A stretch of DNA of 64,000 bases, from positions 248,001 to 312,000 of the forward strand of contig CAVZNV010000016.1 in the NCBI GenBank assembly GCA_963776735.1, read 5' to 3'. The translations under genes were made by a program, and so were the position numbers. Each line of letters begins with the position of its first letter. Position 1 is the stretch's first letter. Below are positions 16,864 through 27,010 of this stretch, piece by piece. The DNA is from PALSA-612 sp963776735. Lineage in GTDB: Bacteria; Actinomycetota; Thermoleophilia; Gaiellales; Gaiellaceae. The notes beneath the pieces were generated by a model, which made no database searches, was not told where the DNA came from, and was given only the letters and a program-made list of their open reading frames with translations.

Positions 16864-17397
16864 CTAGGCCCTCTTTCCGACCTTGCGGCGGACGTACTCG
16901 CCCTCGTAGCGGATGCCCTTGCCCTTGTAGGGCTCGGGTGGCCGCACCTTGCGGATCTCGGCGGCCGTCTGGCCGACCATCTGCTTGTCGATGCCCTTGA
17001 CGGTGACCTGCGTCGGCTGGGGCACCTCGAACGAGATGCCGGGGCGCGGCGTGATGATCACCGGGTGCGAGTAGCCGACAAGGAGCTCGAGGTCGTTCCC
17101 GCGCATGCTCGCGCGGTAGCCGACGCCCTGGATCTCGAGCCGCTTCTCGAAGCCCTTGGTGACGCCGTCGACCATGTTCGCGATCAACGTCCGGGTCAGC
17201 CCGTGCAGCGAGCGGTCCTCGCCGCGGTCGGTCGGCCGGGTGACCACGATCGTCTCCTCCTGCTTCTCGACCGTCATGCGCAGCGGCACCTGCTGGCTCA
17301 GCTCGCCGAGCGGTCCGTTGACCTGCACGCGGCCGGGCGAGATCGCGACCATGACCCCGGTCGGCAGCTCGATTGGTTGTTTTCCGATTCGGCTCAC
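16864..17397 (-). CDS. rplF: 50S ribosomal protein L6
   Basis: The 177-residue protein begins MSRIGKQPIELPTGVMVAIS and ends with the L6 signature VRPPEPYKGKGIRYEGEYV. It contacts 23S rRNA near the factor-binding centre. It is located between rpsH and rplR in the spc order. Confidence 0.96.
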   Translation of the reverse strand: MSRIGKQPIELPTGVMVAISPGRVQVNGPLGELSQQVPLRMTVEKQEETIVVTRPTDRGEDRSLHGLTRTLIANMVDGVTKGFEKRLEIQGVGYRASMRGNDLELLVGYSHPVIITPRPGISFEVPQPTQVTVKGIDKQMVGQTAAEIRKVRPPEPYKGKGIRYEGEYVRRKVGKRA

Positions 17398-17409
17398 GTC
17401 AGTTCCTTC

Positions 17410-17826
17410 TCACCAGACGAAGCAGACGACCTCGCCGCCGACGCCCTTCTCCTCGGCGCTGCGGCCCGTCATCACACCACTCGACGTGGACAGGATCGCG
17501 ACGCCCATGCCGCCGAGGACGCGCGGCAGGCGGTCCTTGCGCGCGTAGACGCGGCGGCCGGGCTTGGACACGCGTTTGAGGCCCGAGATGACGCGCTCGC
17601 GGTTGCGCCCGTACTTGAGCTCGATGACGAGCATCTCGAAGGCCATGTCCGAGCCCTTCGCGTCCTGCTGCCGCTCGACGTGGTAATCCCGGATGTAGCC
17701 CTCCTCCTTGAGCAGGCGGGCGATCTCGGTCTTCGCGCGCGACGTCGGCATCGTGACCGTGTCCTGCAGCGCCTTGTTGGCGTTGCGGATGCGGGTGAGC
17801 ATGTCGGAGATCGGGTCGGTCATCAT
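17410..17826 (-). CDS. rpsH: 30S ribosomal protein S8
   Basis: The protein begins with (M)MTDPISDMLTRIRNANKA and ends with the S8 motif GVMTGRSAEEKGVGGEVVCF. The second Met is an equally good start; the difference is one residue. S8 binds the central domain of 16S rRNA and is the classical spc operon regulator in E. coli. Confidence 0.96.
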   Translation of the reverse strand: MMTDPISDMLTRIRNANKALQDTVTMPTSRAKTEIARLLKEEGYIRDYHVERQQDAKGSDMAFEMLVIELKYGRNRERVISGLKRVSKPGRRVYARKDRLPRVLGGMGVAILSTSSGVMTGRSAEEKGVGGEVVCFVW

Positions 17827-17833
17827 GAGATGT

Positions 17834-18019
17834 TCACCAGCTCGATTTGGTCATGCCGGGGATCACGCCGAGGTGCGCGAGCTCCCGCAGGCAGATCCGG
17901 CAGAGGCCGAACTTCTTGTATACGGCGCGCGGCCGCCCGCATCGGTTGCAGCGGGTGTACGCGCGGGTCTTGAAGCGCTGCGGCCGCGCAGCCTTCGCGA
18001 TCATCGACTTCTTCGCCAC
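17834..18019 (-). CDS. rpsN: 30S ribosomal protein S14, zinc type
   Basis: The short 61-residue S14 form has a CNRC...CRIC zinc ribbon (about Cys24, 27, 40, 43) inside TRCNRCGRPRAVYKKFGLCR. It begins MAKKSMIAKAARPQRFKTR and abuts rplE. Its position between rplE and rpsH is standard. Confidence 0.96.
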   Translation of the reverse strand: MAKKSMIAKAARPQRFKTRAYTRCNRCGRPRAVYKKFGLCRICLRELAHLGVIPGMTKSSW

Positions 18020-18600
18020 TAGGCGTCTCCTTCGTTTCCGTCCGCCGCGAACGGCAGGCCTAGTCCGCGCAGCAGCGCGAGGGCGGCCTCGTCCGTCTGG
18101 GCCGTCGTCGTGATCGTCACGTCGAGGCCACGGATCGTGCTCACGTCGTCGTAGTTGATCTCCGGGAAGATGATCTGCTCGCGGATGCCGATCGAGTAGT
18201 TGCCGCGGCCGTCGAACGAGCGCGGGCTGAGGCCGCGGAAGTCGCGGATGCGCGGCAGCGCGATCGACACGAGCCGGTCGAGGAACTCGTACATCCGGGC
18301 ACCGCGCAGCGTGACCTTGGCGCCGATCGGCATGCCCTCCCGGATCTTGAAGCCGGCGATCGACTTGCGGGCGCGGCGCACCTGAGCGCGCTGCCCGGCG
18401 ATCGTCGTCAGCTCCTCGATCGCGTTGTCGAGCGCCTTCGACTCGGTCTTGGCCTCGCCGACGCCCATGTTCAGCGTGATCTTCGAGACGCGCGGAACCT
18501 GCATGACCGTCGCCACGCCGAGGTCGTCCTTCAGACGCGCACGAAGCTCGGCCTCGTACAGATCCTTGAGGCGAGGACTGTAGGTCTCGGCGGTCGGCAT
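18019..18600 (-). CDS. rplE: 50S ribosomal protein L5
   Basis: The 193-residue 5S rRNA-binding protein contains the L5 signature VPRVSKITLNMGVGEA, LRGARMYEFLDRLVSIALPR and DFRGLSPRSFDGRGNYSIGI. It overlaps rplX by one base at the start (TGATG). Confidence 0.96.
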   Translation of the reverse strand: MPTAETYSPRLKDLYEAELRARLKDDLGVATVMQVPRVSKITLNMGVGEAKTESKALDNAIEELTTIAGQRAQVRRARKSIAGFKIREGMPIGAKVTLRGARMYEFLDRLVSIALPRIRDFRGLSPRSFDGRGNYSIGIREQIIFPEINYDDVSTIRGLDVTITTTAQTDEAALALLRGLGLPFAADGNEGDA

Positions 18601-18971
18601 CAGCGGTCGATCTCCTGGCCGCAGTCGGCGCGCTTGCAGACCCGTACGCGCACCTTGCGGCCCTTGACCTCTTTGAACGTGACGCCGACCCGGGTCGGGC
18701 GGTTGCAGGCCGGACAGACGATCATCACGTTGGACACGTTGATCGGAGCGGGCTTCTCGATCACGCCGCCGGGCTGCATCGTCGGGCCGCCCATGCGGCT
18801 CGAGTCGCGAATCGGCCGCGGCTTCGTGTGCCGCTTGACCAGGTTCAGCTGCTCGACGACGACGCGCCTGTCGTCAGGACGGGCCTCGAGCACCTTGCCC
18901 TGCTTCCCGCGGTCCTTGCCGCTCAGGATCTGGACGAGATCGCCCTTCTTGATCTTCATCGTCTGCGTCAT
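18600..18971 (-). CDS. rplX: 50S ribosomal protein L24
   Basis: The KOW motif KIKKGDLVQILSGKDRGKQG lies near the N-terminus. The C-terminal part carries two Cys pairs (CPAC, then CKRADC) that can form a zinc ribbon, as in many L24 proteins. L24 initiates 50S assembly near the tunnel exit. It is 123 residues long and lies 2 bases after rplN. Confidence 0.95.
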   Translation of the reverse strand: MTQTMKIKKGDLVQILSGKDRGKQGKVLEARPDDRRVVVEQLNLVKRHTKPRPIRDSSRMGGPTMQPGGVIEKPAPINVSNVMIVCPACNRPTRVGVTFKEVKGRKVRVRVCKRADCGQEIDR

Positions 18972-18973
18972 GT

Positions 18974-19342
18974 CTAGAGGACCTCCGGGGCCAAGCTCAC
19001 GATCTTCATGAAATTCTTCTCGCGCAGCTCGCGGGCGACCGGCCCGAAGATGCGCGTTCCGCGCGGGTTCTGCTGGTTGTCGATGATCACGGCCGCGTTC
19101 TCATCGAACGCGATCGACGTGCCGTCCTCGCGACCCTGCGGCTTCTTCGTGCGCACGACGACCGCGCGCACGACCTCGCCTTTCTTGACCGTGCCCTGCG
19201 GAGTCGCAGTCTTCACGGTACCGACGATGATGTCCCCGACGCGGGCGTAGCGCCGGTGCGAGCCGCCCATGACGCGAATGCAGAGCAGCGTGCGGGCGCC
19301 GGTGTTGTCGGCCACGCGGACTCGTGTCTCCTGCTGGATCAC
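18974..19342 (-). CDS. rplN: 50S ribosomal protein L14
   Basis: The 122-residue protein begins MIQQETRVRVADNTGARTLL from a GTG codon and contains RYARVGDIIVGTVKTATPQG. The GTG overlaps the TGA of the 55-codon frame that fills the spacer to rpsQ, and its Shine-Dalgarno (GAGGAG) lies inside that frame. Confidence 0.96.
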   Translation of the reverse strand: MIQQETRVRVADNTGARTLLCIRVMGGSHRRYARVGDIIVGTVKTATPQGTVKKGEVVRAVVVRTKKPQGREDGTSIAFDENAAVIIDNQQNPRGTRIFGPVARELREKNFMKIVSLAPEVL

Positions 19343-19506
19343 AGGTCACGCTCCTCGCAGATCGTGTTCTCCGGCCGCGAAAAGCAAGCCAGGCTAGGAC
19401 GCAGGGAGCGTTCGTACCCGCAGGGTACGGGCGCGACTGAGGACAACGGATGGCGCCGCTTTGCAGCGAGCCGGAGGGCGCGAGATGTGAGGAGTGGGGC
19501 CGTCAT
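19339..19506 (-). repeat. 168-nt spacer element, copy B (also an open 55-codon frame)
   Basis: This fills the rpsQ-rplN spacer exactly and matches copy A in length and position relative to flanking genes. The ATG overlaps the rpsQ stop (TAATG) and the TGA overlaps the rplN start (GTGA). The core hairpin GTACCC-TGC-GGGTAC lies in 19411-19445. The encoded 55-residue peptide contains LSSVAPVPCGYERSLRP, and 27 of 55 positions equal copy A. No known family is recognised. Confidence 0.6.
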
Positions 19507-20412
19507 TACTTCGCGACCTCGAGGATCTCGGCCAGGCGCCAGTGCTTCGTCTTCGACAGCGGCCGCGTCTCGACGATGCGGACGGTGTCGCCGACGTTGG
19601 CCTGGTTCTGCTCGTCGTGGGCGTGGAACTTCGACGACCGGCGGACGATCTTCTTGTAGCGCGGGTGAGAGCGGAGCGTGTCGACGCGGACGACGATGGT
19701 CTTGTCCATCGCGTTCGAGACGACGACGCCGCGGCGCTCCTGCGTGCGGCCGCGCTCGCCCTCGGGCTTCGGCAGCCGAGTGATCGGCTTCCGCGCCTTC
19801 GCCGGCTCGCGCTTCGTGCGCGGGCGCTGCCTGCGCACGGTGCGCGGGACGCGCTTGCGCTTCTTCTTCGGCTCCGACACTGCCGGGGCCTCGGCTGCGG
19901 GCTCCTCGGCGGGGGCCGCCTCGGCCGCGGGCTCTGCCTCTGCTGCCGGCGCCTCGGCGGGCAGCCTCGAGCTCTTCGGAGACCGGCTCGGCCTCGGCGG
20001 CTGGCTCCTCGGCCACAGGCTCCTCAGCCGCGGGCTCCTCGGCCGCGGGCTCTTCCGCGACGGGCTCCGCGGCAACGGGCTCTTCCGCTGCCGGCTCGGG
20101 CTCGGGCTCAACGGCGACGGGCTCGACGGCCGCCGGCTCGGCGACCTCCTCGACCGGCGCCTCGGCCACGGGCTCCTCGGCCACGGCTTCAGGCTCTGCT
20201 GACTCGGACTGGGCCTTCGGCTTGCGCGTGCGCTTCGGCTTCTCCTCGGCGGCAGGTTCGGTCGCCTCCGCTGCGGGCTCTGTCTTCTTGCGCGTGCGCT
20301 TCGGCTTCTCCGCGGCGGCTGGCTCGGTCGACTCCGCCGGGGTTTCCTCGGCCGCGGTCTCCTCGACCTGCTCTGCGTTTTCGTCTGTCTTCTTGGGTTT
20401 CTTCTCGGCCAT
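19506..20412 (-). CDS. rpsQ: 30S ribosomal protein S17 with about 220-residue acidic N-terminal extension, frameshifted
   Basis: The last roughly 82 residues are a normal S17 (RGVVVSNAMDKTIVVRVDTL, RYKKIVRRSSKFHAHDE, VGDTVRIVETRPLSKTKHW). Upstream, coding continues as a Glu/Ala/Pro/Val low-complexity region to an ATG overlapping the rpmC stop (TAATG), with a basic island PKKKRKRVPRTVRRQRPR just before the core. The extension changes frame once near 19955-19965, equivalent to one extra base in GCCCGCC. Composition is the same on both sides, so this was one protein of about 302 residues. An in-frame GTG at 19880 could start a shorter S17. S17 is normally about 85 residues and essential, so the break is probably a sequence error. 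Confidence 0.8.
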
Positions 20413-20615
20413 TACTTCCTCTCCAGGCTCGCCCCGCGCTCCTGGCGGATCGTCAGGATCCGTGCGATCTCCCGCTTCGCGAGCCGCAGCCGCGCGGAGT
20501 TCTCCAGCGCGCCCGTGGACGCCTGGAAGCGCAGGTTGAAGAGCTCGTGGCGCGTCTCCGCCATCTTCTTGTCGAGCTCGTCGTCCGTCATTTCGCGTAG
20601 CTGCCTTGCTTTCAT
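20412..20615 (-). CDS. rpmC: 50S ribosomal protein L29
   Basis: The 67-residue helical hairpin protein begins MKARQLREMTDDELDKKMAE and contains ELFNLRFQASTGALENSARL, the L29 signature. L29 sits at the tunnel exit and is a contact for SRP and trigger factor. Its stop overlaps the rpsQ ATG. Confidence 0.95.
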   Translation of the reverse strand: MKARQLREMTDDELDKKMAETRHELFNLRFQASTGALENSARLRLAKREIARILTIRQERGASLERK

Positions 20616-20632
20616 CGTTCCTCCAGGTGCGG

Positions 20633-21055
20633 TCAGTCGAAGATGTCGGCGTCCCGCTGGACGATCTTGGTCTTGATCGAGAGCTTGCTGCCGGCGAGGC
20701 GCAGCGCCTCCTTGGCGAGCGGCTCGGGCACGCCCGCGAGCTCGAACATGACGCGGCCCGGCTTGACGACGGCCACCCAGCCTTCGGGCGACCCCTTGCC
20801 GGAGCCCATGCGGGTCTCGGCGGGCTTCTTCGTGTACGGCTTGTCCGGGAAGATGTTGATCCAGACCTTCCCGCCGCGCTTGATCTTTCGGGTCATGGCG
20901 ATACGAGCCGCCTCGATCTGGCGGTTCGAGATCCAGCCGGCCTCGAGCGCCTTGAGCCCGTAGTCGCCGTACTGGACGGCAAGCTGGCCCCTCGAGATGC
21001 CCCGGCGATGGCCGCGGTGGTACTTGCGGAAGGCTGTTCGGCGAGGAAGCAGCAC
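20633..21055 (-). CDS. rplP: 50S ribosomal protein L16
   Basis: The 140-residue protein begins MLLPRRTAFRKYHRGHRRGI from a GTG that overlaps the rpsC stop (TAGTG). It contains WINIFPDKPYTKKPAETRMG and GSGKGSPEGWVAVVKPGRVM, the L16 signatures. It lies near the A-site tRNA elbow. Confidence 0.96.
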   Translation of the reverse strand: MLLPRRTAFRKYHRGHRRGISRGQLAVQYGDYGLKALEAGWISNRQIEAARIAMTRKIKRGGKVWINIFPDKPYTKKPAETRMGSGKGSPEGWVAVVKPGRVMFELAGVPEPLAKEALRLAGSKLSIKTKIVQRDADIFD

Positions 21056-21990
21056 TAGCTCGTCGTCTCCTCGGTGGTCGTGGCCTCAGGCGGCGGAGTC
21101 GTCTCGGGTGCCGGCGTCTCTGCAGGCGCCTGCGTCTCGGGAGCTGCCTGCGCCTGGCCCTGGTCCTGCTGAGGACGCGGCCGACCGCTGCCACGCCCCG
21201 GGCGGCGACGCCGCACGGGGCCGAGGCCCTCGCGGTCGGGACCGCGGCGGCCCTCGCGCTGGTTGAGGCCTTCGGCAGCGCGGCCGCTTCCGCGGCGGCG
21301 GCGCGCCTGGTCCTGGTCGCCGAGCCGCAGCTCGCGGCCGCCGGCGAGACCCTCGAAGCCCTCGGGCATGATCTCGCCCTTGTTGATCCAGACCTTGACG
21401 CCGATGCGGCCGAAGGTCGTCTTCGCCTCGGCGAAGCCGTAGTCGATGTCGGCGCGGATCGTGTGCAGGGGCACGCGGCCCTCGGAGTAGCTCTCCGAGC
21501 GGCTCATCTCCGCACCGCCGAGCCGGCCGCCGCACTGCACCTTGACGCCGTGCGCGCCGGAGCGCATCGCCGACGCGAGCGAGCGCTTCATCGCGCGCCG
21601 GAAGCTGACGCGGTTCTGGAGCTGCTCCGCGATCGACTGCGCGACGAGCTTCGCGTCGAGCTCAGGCCGCTTGATCTCGTTGATGTTGATCTGGACGTTC
21701 TTCTGGGTCATGCCGTGGATCTCGCGGCGCAGCGCGTCGACCTCGACACCGGACTTGCCGATGACGATGCCCGGGCGCGCGGTGTAGATGTCGATCGTGA
21801 TCCGGTTCGAGTCCTTGCGGATCAGGATGTCCGACAGCCCTGCGTGAGAGAGCTTGCCGTAGATGTGCTCCCGGATCCGGACGTCCTCGAGCAGGGCGCC
21901 GGCGAAGTCCTTGTTGGACACGAACCAGTTGGACTTCCAGTCGTGAATGACGCCGACGCGCATCCCGCCGGGGTGAACTTTCTGGCCCAC
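21055..21990 (-). CDS. rpsC: 30S ribosomal protein S3, Arg-rich and Pro/Glu/Thr tail
   Basis: The start is the GTG overlapping the rplV stop (TAGTG), giving MGQKVHPGGMRVGVIHDWKS. The KH domain (DIYTARPGIVIGKSGVEVD) and the S3 C-terminal domain (RADIDYGFAEAKTTFGRIGV) are complete by about residue 210. The remaining 100 residues are an Arg/Gly-rich stretch followed by an acidic/Pro/Thr end (APETQAPAETPAPETTPPPE). S3 forms the mRNA entry pore and helicase centre. Length is 311 residues versus about 210-240 normally. Confidence 0.96.
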   Translation of the reverse strand: MGQKVHPGGMRVGVIHDWKSNWFVSNKDFAGALLEDVRIREHIYGKLSHAGLSDILIRKDSNRITIDIYTARPGIVIGKSGVEVDALRREIHGMTQKNVQININEIKRPELDAKLVAQSIAEQLQNRVSFRRAMKRSLASAMRSGAHGVKVQCGGRLGGAEMSRSESYSEGRVPLHTIRADIDYGFAEAKTTFGRIGVKVWINKGEIMPEGFEGLAGGRELRLGDQDQARRRRGSGRAAEGLNQREGRRGPDREGLGPVRRRRPGRGSGRPRPQQDQGQAQAAPETQAPAETPAPETTPPPEATTTEETTS

Positions 21991-22694
21991 TAGCTCTCCT
22001 TCTCGGTTTCGTCGGTCTTCTTGCGGCGGACGGACGGCCGGCGGCGCGGCTTCGGCGCCTCCTCGGCCTTCGGCTCCTCGGTTGCCACGGGCTCCTCGAC
22101 GGCCTCGGGCTCGTCGGCGACCGGTGCCTCCTCGACCACGGCCGCCTCGGCGGCCGGCGCCTCCTCGACAGCCGGCTCCTCGACCTGCGGTTCCTCGGTC
22201 TCGACGACGGCGGCCTCGGTGACGGCTGCCTCCGGCTCCTGCGCCTCGGACTTCGTCCGGCGGCGCGGCGTCGGCAGGCGGCGCCTCGACTCCTCGCCGG
22301 CGGCGGCCGAGCGGCGACCGCGGCGCGTCGCAACGGCTTCGGGAGACTGCTCGAGCACGAGCGTGATGTGGCACGTGCGCTTCTTGATCCTGGCGACGCG
22401 GCCGCGCGCGCGGGCGCGCCAGCGCTTGAGCGTCGGGCCTTCGTCGACGTAGGCGGCGCTGACGACGAGGTCCTCGCCGTTCCAGCCGAGGTTGGCTTCG
22501 GCATTCGCGACGGCCGAGCGCAGCACCTTCTCAATGTCGCGCGCGGCAGCGCGCGGCGTGAACGCGAGCACGGCGCGGGCCTCGGGCACGGACCGGCCGC
22601 GGATGTGCTCCGCGACGAGCCGCGCCTTGCGGGCGGAGGTGCGCACCCACTTGGCCTGGGCGCGAACGGTCTGCGTGTCGGTCGTGGTCGCCAA
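21990..22694 (-). CDS. rplV: 50S ribosomal protein L22 with about 115-residue acidic tail
   Basis: The core (residues 1 to about 118) has VRTSARKARLVAEHIRGRSV and the tunnel hairpin RWRARARGRVARIKKRTCHI. A basic stretch (RRRLPTPRRRTKSE) follows, then about 80 residues of Glu/Ala/Val/Pro repeats, ending with a basic KPRRRPSVRRKK cluster. The typical length is about 115 residues, so the protein is doubled. L22 lines the peptide exit tunnel and its surface faces the exit region. Confidence 0.95.
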   Translation of the reverse strand: MATTTDTQTVRAQAKWVRTSARKARLVAEHIRGRSVPEARAVLAFTPRAAARDIEKVLRSAVANAEANLGWNGEDLVVSAAYVDEGPTLKRWRARARGRVARIKKRTCHITLVLEQSPEAVATRRGRRSAAAGEESRRRLPTPRRRTKSEAQEPEAAVTEAAVVETEEPQVEEPAVEEAPAAEAAVVEEAPVADEPEAVEEPVATEEPKAEEAPKPRRRPSVRRKKTDETEKES

Positions 22695-22979
22695 CTACTT
22701 CCTCTTCACCTGCGTCTGCCGGTCGCCGGCATGGCCGCGGAAATGGCGCGTCGGGGCGAACTCGCCGAGCTTGTGGCCGACCATCTGCTCGGTCACGAAG
22801 ACCGGGATGTGCTTGCGCCCGTCGTGGACCGCGATCGTGTGCCCGACCATCTCCGGAAAGACCGTCGAGGTGCGCGACCAGGTCTTGACCATCGTCTTCG
22901 AGCCGGACGTGTTCATGCCCTCGATCCGCTTCATCAGCCGCTCCTCGACGAACGGCCCCTTCTTCATCGAACGACCCAC
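22695..22979 (-). CDS. rpsS: 30S ribosomal protein S19
   Basis: The 94-residue protein begins MGRSMKKGPFVEERLMKRIE and contains TWSRTSTVFPEMVGHTIAVH and GHKLGEFAPTRHFRGHAG. It lies at the head of the small subunit. It is directly followed by rplV. Confidence 0.96.
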   Translation of the reverse strand: MGRSMKKGPFVEERLMKRIEGMNTSGSKTMVKTWSRTSTVFPEMVGHTIAVHDGRKHIPVFVTEQMVGHKLGEFAPTRHFRGHAGDRQTQVKRK

Positions 22980-22982
22980 GCG

Positions 22983-23825
<843 letters not shown>

Positions 23826-23827
23826 GG

Positions 23828-24124
23828 CTAGAGCTGCGCTCCTTCGAAGATCGGAATCGTCTCGCCCTCGCGGATCTGGACGATGGCCTTCTTGAAACCG
23901 GCGCGGTAGCCCTTCGTCGTGCCGCGCCGTTTCAGCTTCGGCTGGACTCTGGAGATGTTCACGGCGGTGACGTGCACCTCGAAAAGCTGCTCGACGGCCT
24001 GGCGGATCTGCGTCTTGTGCGCGTTCTTGTGCACCTTGAACGTGTACTTCCGCTCGGCGATCTTGCTGTAGCTCTTCTCCGACACGATCGGGGAGATCAG
24101 GATCTCGTTCGGGTGGAGACTCAC
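23828..24124 (-). CDS. rplW: 50S ribosomal protein L23
   Basis: The 98-residue protein contains ILISPIVSEKSYSKIAERKY and the VQPKLKRRGTTKGYRAGFKK loop. L23 is the docking site for trigger factor and SRP at the tunnel exit. It overlaps rplD by 4 bases. Confidence 0.96.
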   Translation of the reverse strand: MSLHPNEILISPIVSEKSYSKIAERKYTFKVHKNAHKTQIRQAVEQLFEVHVTAVNISRVQPKLKRRGTTKGYRAGFKKAIVQIREGETIPIFEGAQL

Positions 24125-24843
24125 GCGGACTCCTCCTTCGGCGCAGCGGCCTTCCGAGCACGCGCGGGCTTGGGCTCAGGCTTCTCCTCGGCGGGCTCTT
24201 CCTTCGTCACTGACTTGCCCGCGCGCGCCTCCACGACCGGCAGCGCCTGCTCGGAGACAAACAGCGCCTTGGCCCAGACGATCGCGGCCACCTCGAGCTC
24301 CGCCGGCGTGGTCACGACCGTGTGCGCGAGGTTCCGGAACGACTTGCGGGCGACCTCCTCGTCATCCGCGAGAACGACGACGAGCGGCAACTCCTTCACC
24401 CACGCGCCGACGAGGTCGGCCGCGGCGCGGGTCGAGGGCGTGTCGAAGGCGGCGCCGTCGATCAGCGCCAGCGTCCCGTCCGAGACGTGCGCGGAGAGCG
24501 CGGCGCGGAACGCAGCCCGCTTCTCCTTGCGGTTGACCTTGAACGCAAAGCTGCGCATGACTGGCGGGAAGGCGACGCCGCCGCCTGTCCAGTGCGGCGC
24601 GCGGGTCGTGCCGATGCGGGCGCGACCGGTGCCCTTCTGGCGCCACGGCTTCGCGCGGCCGCCCGAGACCTGGCCACGGCTCTTCGCCCCACGCGTACCG
24701 GCGCGAGCTGCGTTCAGCTCCGCGCGCACGGTCTCGTGGACGAGGTGCGGCTTGATCTCGGCGGCGAAGATCGCGCCGTCGAGCGTGATCTGCTTCGCCT
24801 CCTTGCCCGTGCCGTCGAGCAGCGGGGCCTTAGCGCTTGGCAT
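24121..24843 (-). CDS. rplD: 50S ribosomal protein L4, charged C-terminal tail
   Basis: The tunnel loop GTRGAKSRGQVSGGRAKPWR and the KGTGRARIGTTRAPHWTGGG segment identify L4. The core ends near residue 205. A Lys/Glu/Pro/Ala tail (EEPAEEKPEPKPARARKAAA) completes the 240 residues. In E. coli L4 is both tunnel protein and S10-operon repressor. It overlaps rplC by 14 bases. Confidence 0.96.
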   Translation of the reverse strand: MPSAKAPLLDGTGKEAKQITLDGAIFAAEIKPHLVHETVRAELNAARAGTRGAKSRGQVSGGRAKPWRQKGTGRARIGTTRAPHWTGGGVAFPPVMRSFAFKVNRKEKRAAFRAALSAHVSDGTLALIDGAAFDTPSTRAAADLVGAWVKELPLVVVLADDEEVARKSFRNLAHTVVTTPAELEVAAIVWAKALFVSEQALPVVEARAGKSVTKEEPAEEKPEPKPARARKAAAPKEESA

Positions 24844-25462
24844 GCGCCTTCTCCTCCCTCACTTCGACAAGGGCGTTTTTCGGGCCGGGGACGGCGCCCT
24901 TGACGAGCAGCAGGCCGTTCTCGGCGTCGACCTCGTGCACGACGAGCCCGACCTGCGTGACGCGCTTGCCGCCGAGCCGGCCGGCCATGCGCACGCCCTT
25001 GAAGACGCGCGACGGCGTGGCCGAGGCGCCGATCGAGCCCGGCTTGCGGATGTTGTGCGAGCCGTGCGTCTTCGGCCCGCGATGGAAGCGGTGCCGCTTG
25101 ATCGTGCCGGCGAAGCCCTTGCCGATCGAGATGCCGGAGACCTTGATCGTGTCGCCGGGCTCGAAGGCCTCGACGGTCACGGTCTCGCCCACGACCAGCT
25201 CGGAGCCGCCGCGGAACTCGACCAGCTTGCGGTGCGGCTCGGCGCCGCCCTTCTTCAGGTGCCCGAGCTCGCCCTTCGACAGCTTGCGCTCGGCGACGGC
25301 GTCGAACGCGAGCTGGACGGCGTCGTACCCGTCCGTGTCCACGGTCTTGACCTGGACCACGGGGCACGGACCGGCCTCGATGACCGTCACGGGCGTGACG
25401 ACGCCGGTCTCCGTGTCGAAGACCTGCGTCATGCCGAGCTTTCTGCCGACGATGCCTTTCAC
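24830..25462 (-). CDS. rplC: 50S ribosomal protein L3
   Basis: The 210-residue protein begins MKGIVGRKLGMTQVFDTETG and contains the central extension GFAGTIKRHRFHRGPKTHGS, which reaches the peptidyl transferase centre. It lies 7 bases after rpsJ. Confidence 0.96.
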   Translation of the reverse strand: MKGIVGRKLGMTQVFDTETGVVTPVTVIEAGPCPVVQVKTVDTDGYDAVQLAFDAVAERKLSKGELGHLKKGGAEPHRKLVEFRGGSELVVGETVTVEAFEPGDTIKVSGISIGKGFAGTIKRHRFHRGPKTHGSHNIRKPGSIGASATPSRVFKGVRMAGRLGGKRVTQVGLVVHEVDAENGLLLVKGAVPGPKNALVEVREEKAHAKR

Positions 25463-25469
25463 GTCTCTC

Positions 25470-25778
25470 CTAGAGCTTGATCTCGATGTCGACTCCGGCG
25501 GGGAGGTCGAGGCGCATCAGCTGGTCGATCGTCTTCGGCGTCGGGCTGTGGATGTCGATCAGCCGCTTGTGCGTGCGCACCTCGAAGTGCTCGCGCGAGT
25601 CCTTGTCCTTGAACGGGCTCCGGATCACGCAGTACACGTTCTTCTCGGTGGGCAGGGGCACGGGCCCGGTGATCGACGCGCCGGATCGCTCCGCCGTCTC
25701 GACGATGTCGCGCGCCGACTTGTCGACCTGGTGGTGGTCGTAGCCCTTGAGCCTGATGCGGATCTTCTGTTGCGCCAA
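25470..25778 (-). CDS. rpsJ: 30S ribosomal protein S10 (NusE)
   Basis: The 102-residue protein has KIRIRLKGYDHHQVDKSARD and REHFEVRTHKRLIDIHSPTP, the S10 signatures. It also acts as NusE with NusB and NusG in antitermination. It follows tuf by 24 bases, so the str and S10 clusters are joined here. Confidence 0.97.
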   Translation of the reverse strand: MAQQKIRIRLKGYDHHQVDKSARDIVETAERSGASITGPVPLPTEKNVYCVIRSPFKDKDSREHFEVRTHKRLIDIHSPTPKTIDQLMRLDLPAGVDIEIKL

Positions 25779-25802
25779 GACCTCTCTCGCCTTCTTTCTT
25801 TC

Positions 25803-26993
<1,191 letters not shown>

Positions 26994-27010
26994 TCGCTCT
27001 TTCTCCTTCG

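Noticed and set aside
20000..20400. Repeated GAG/GCC/CCG-type units as a DNA tandem repeat or CRISPR-like array
   Set aside because: Units are codon-level Glu/Ala/Pro repeats within the S17 extension, with no constant repeat and spacer structure. No CRISPR array is visible anywhere in the window.
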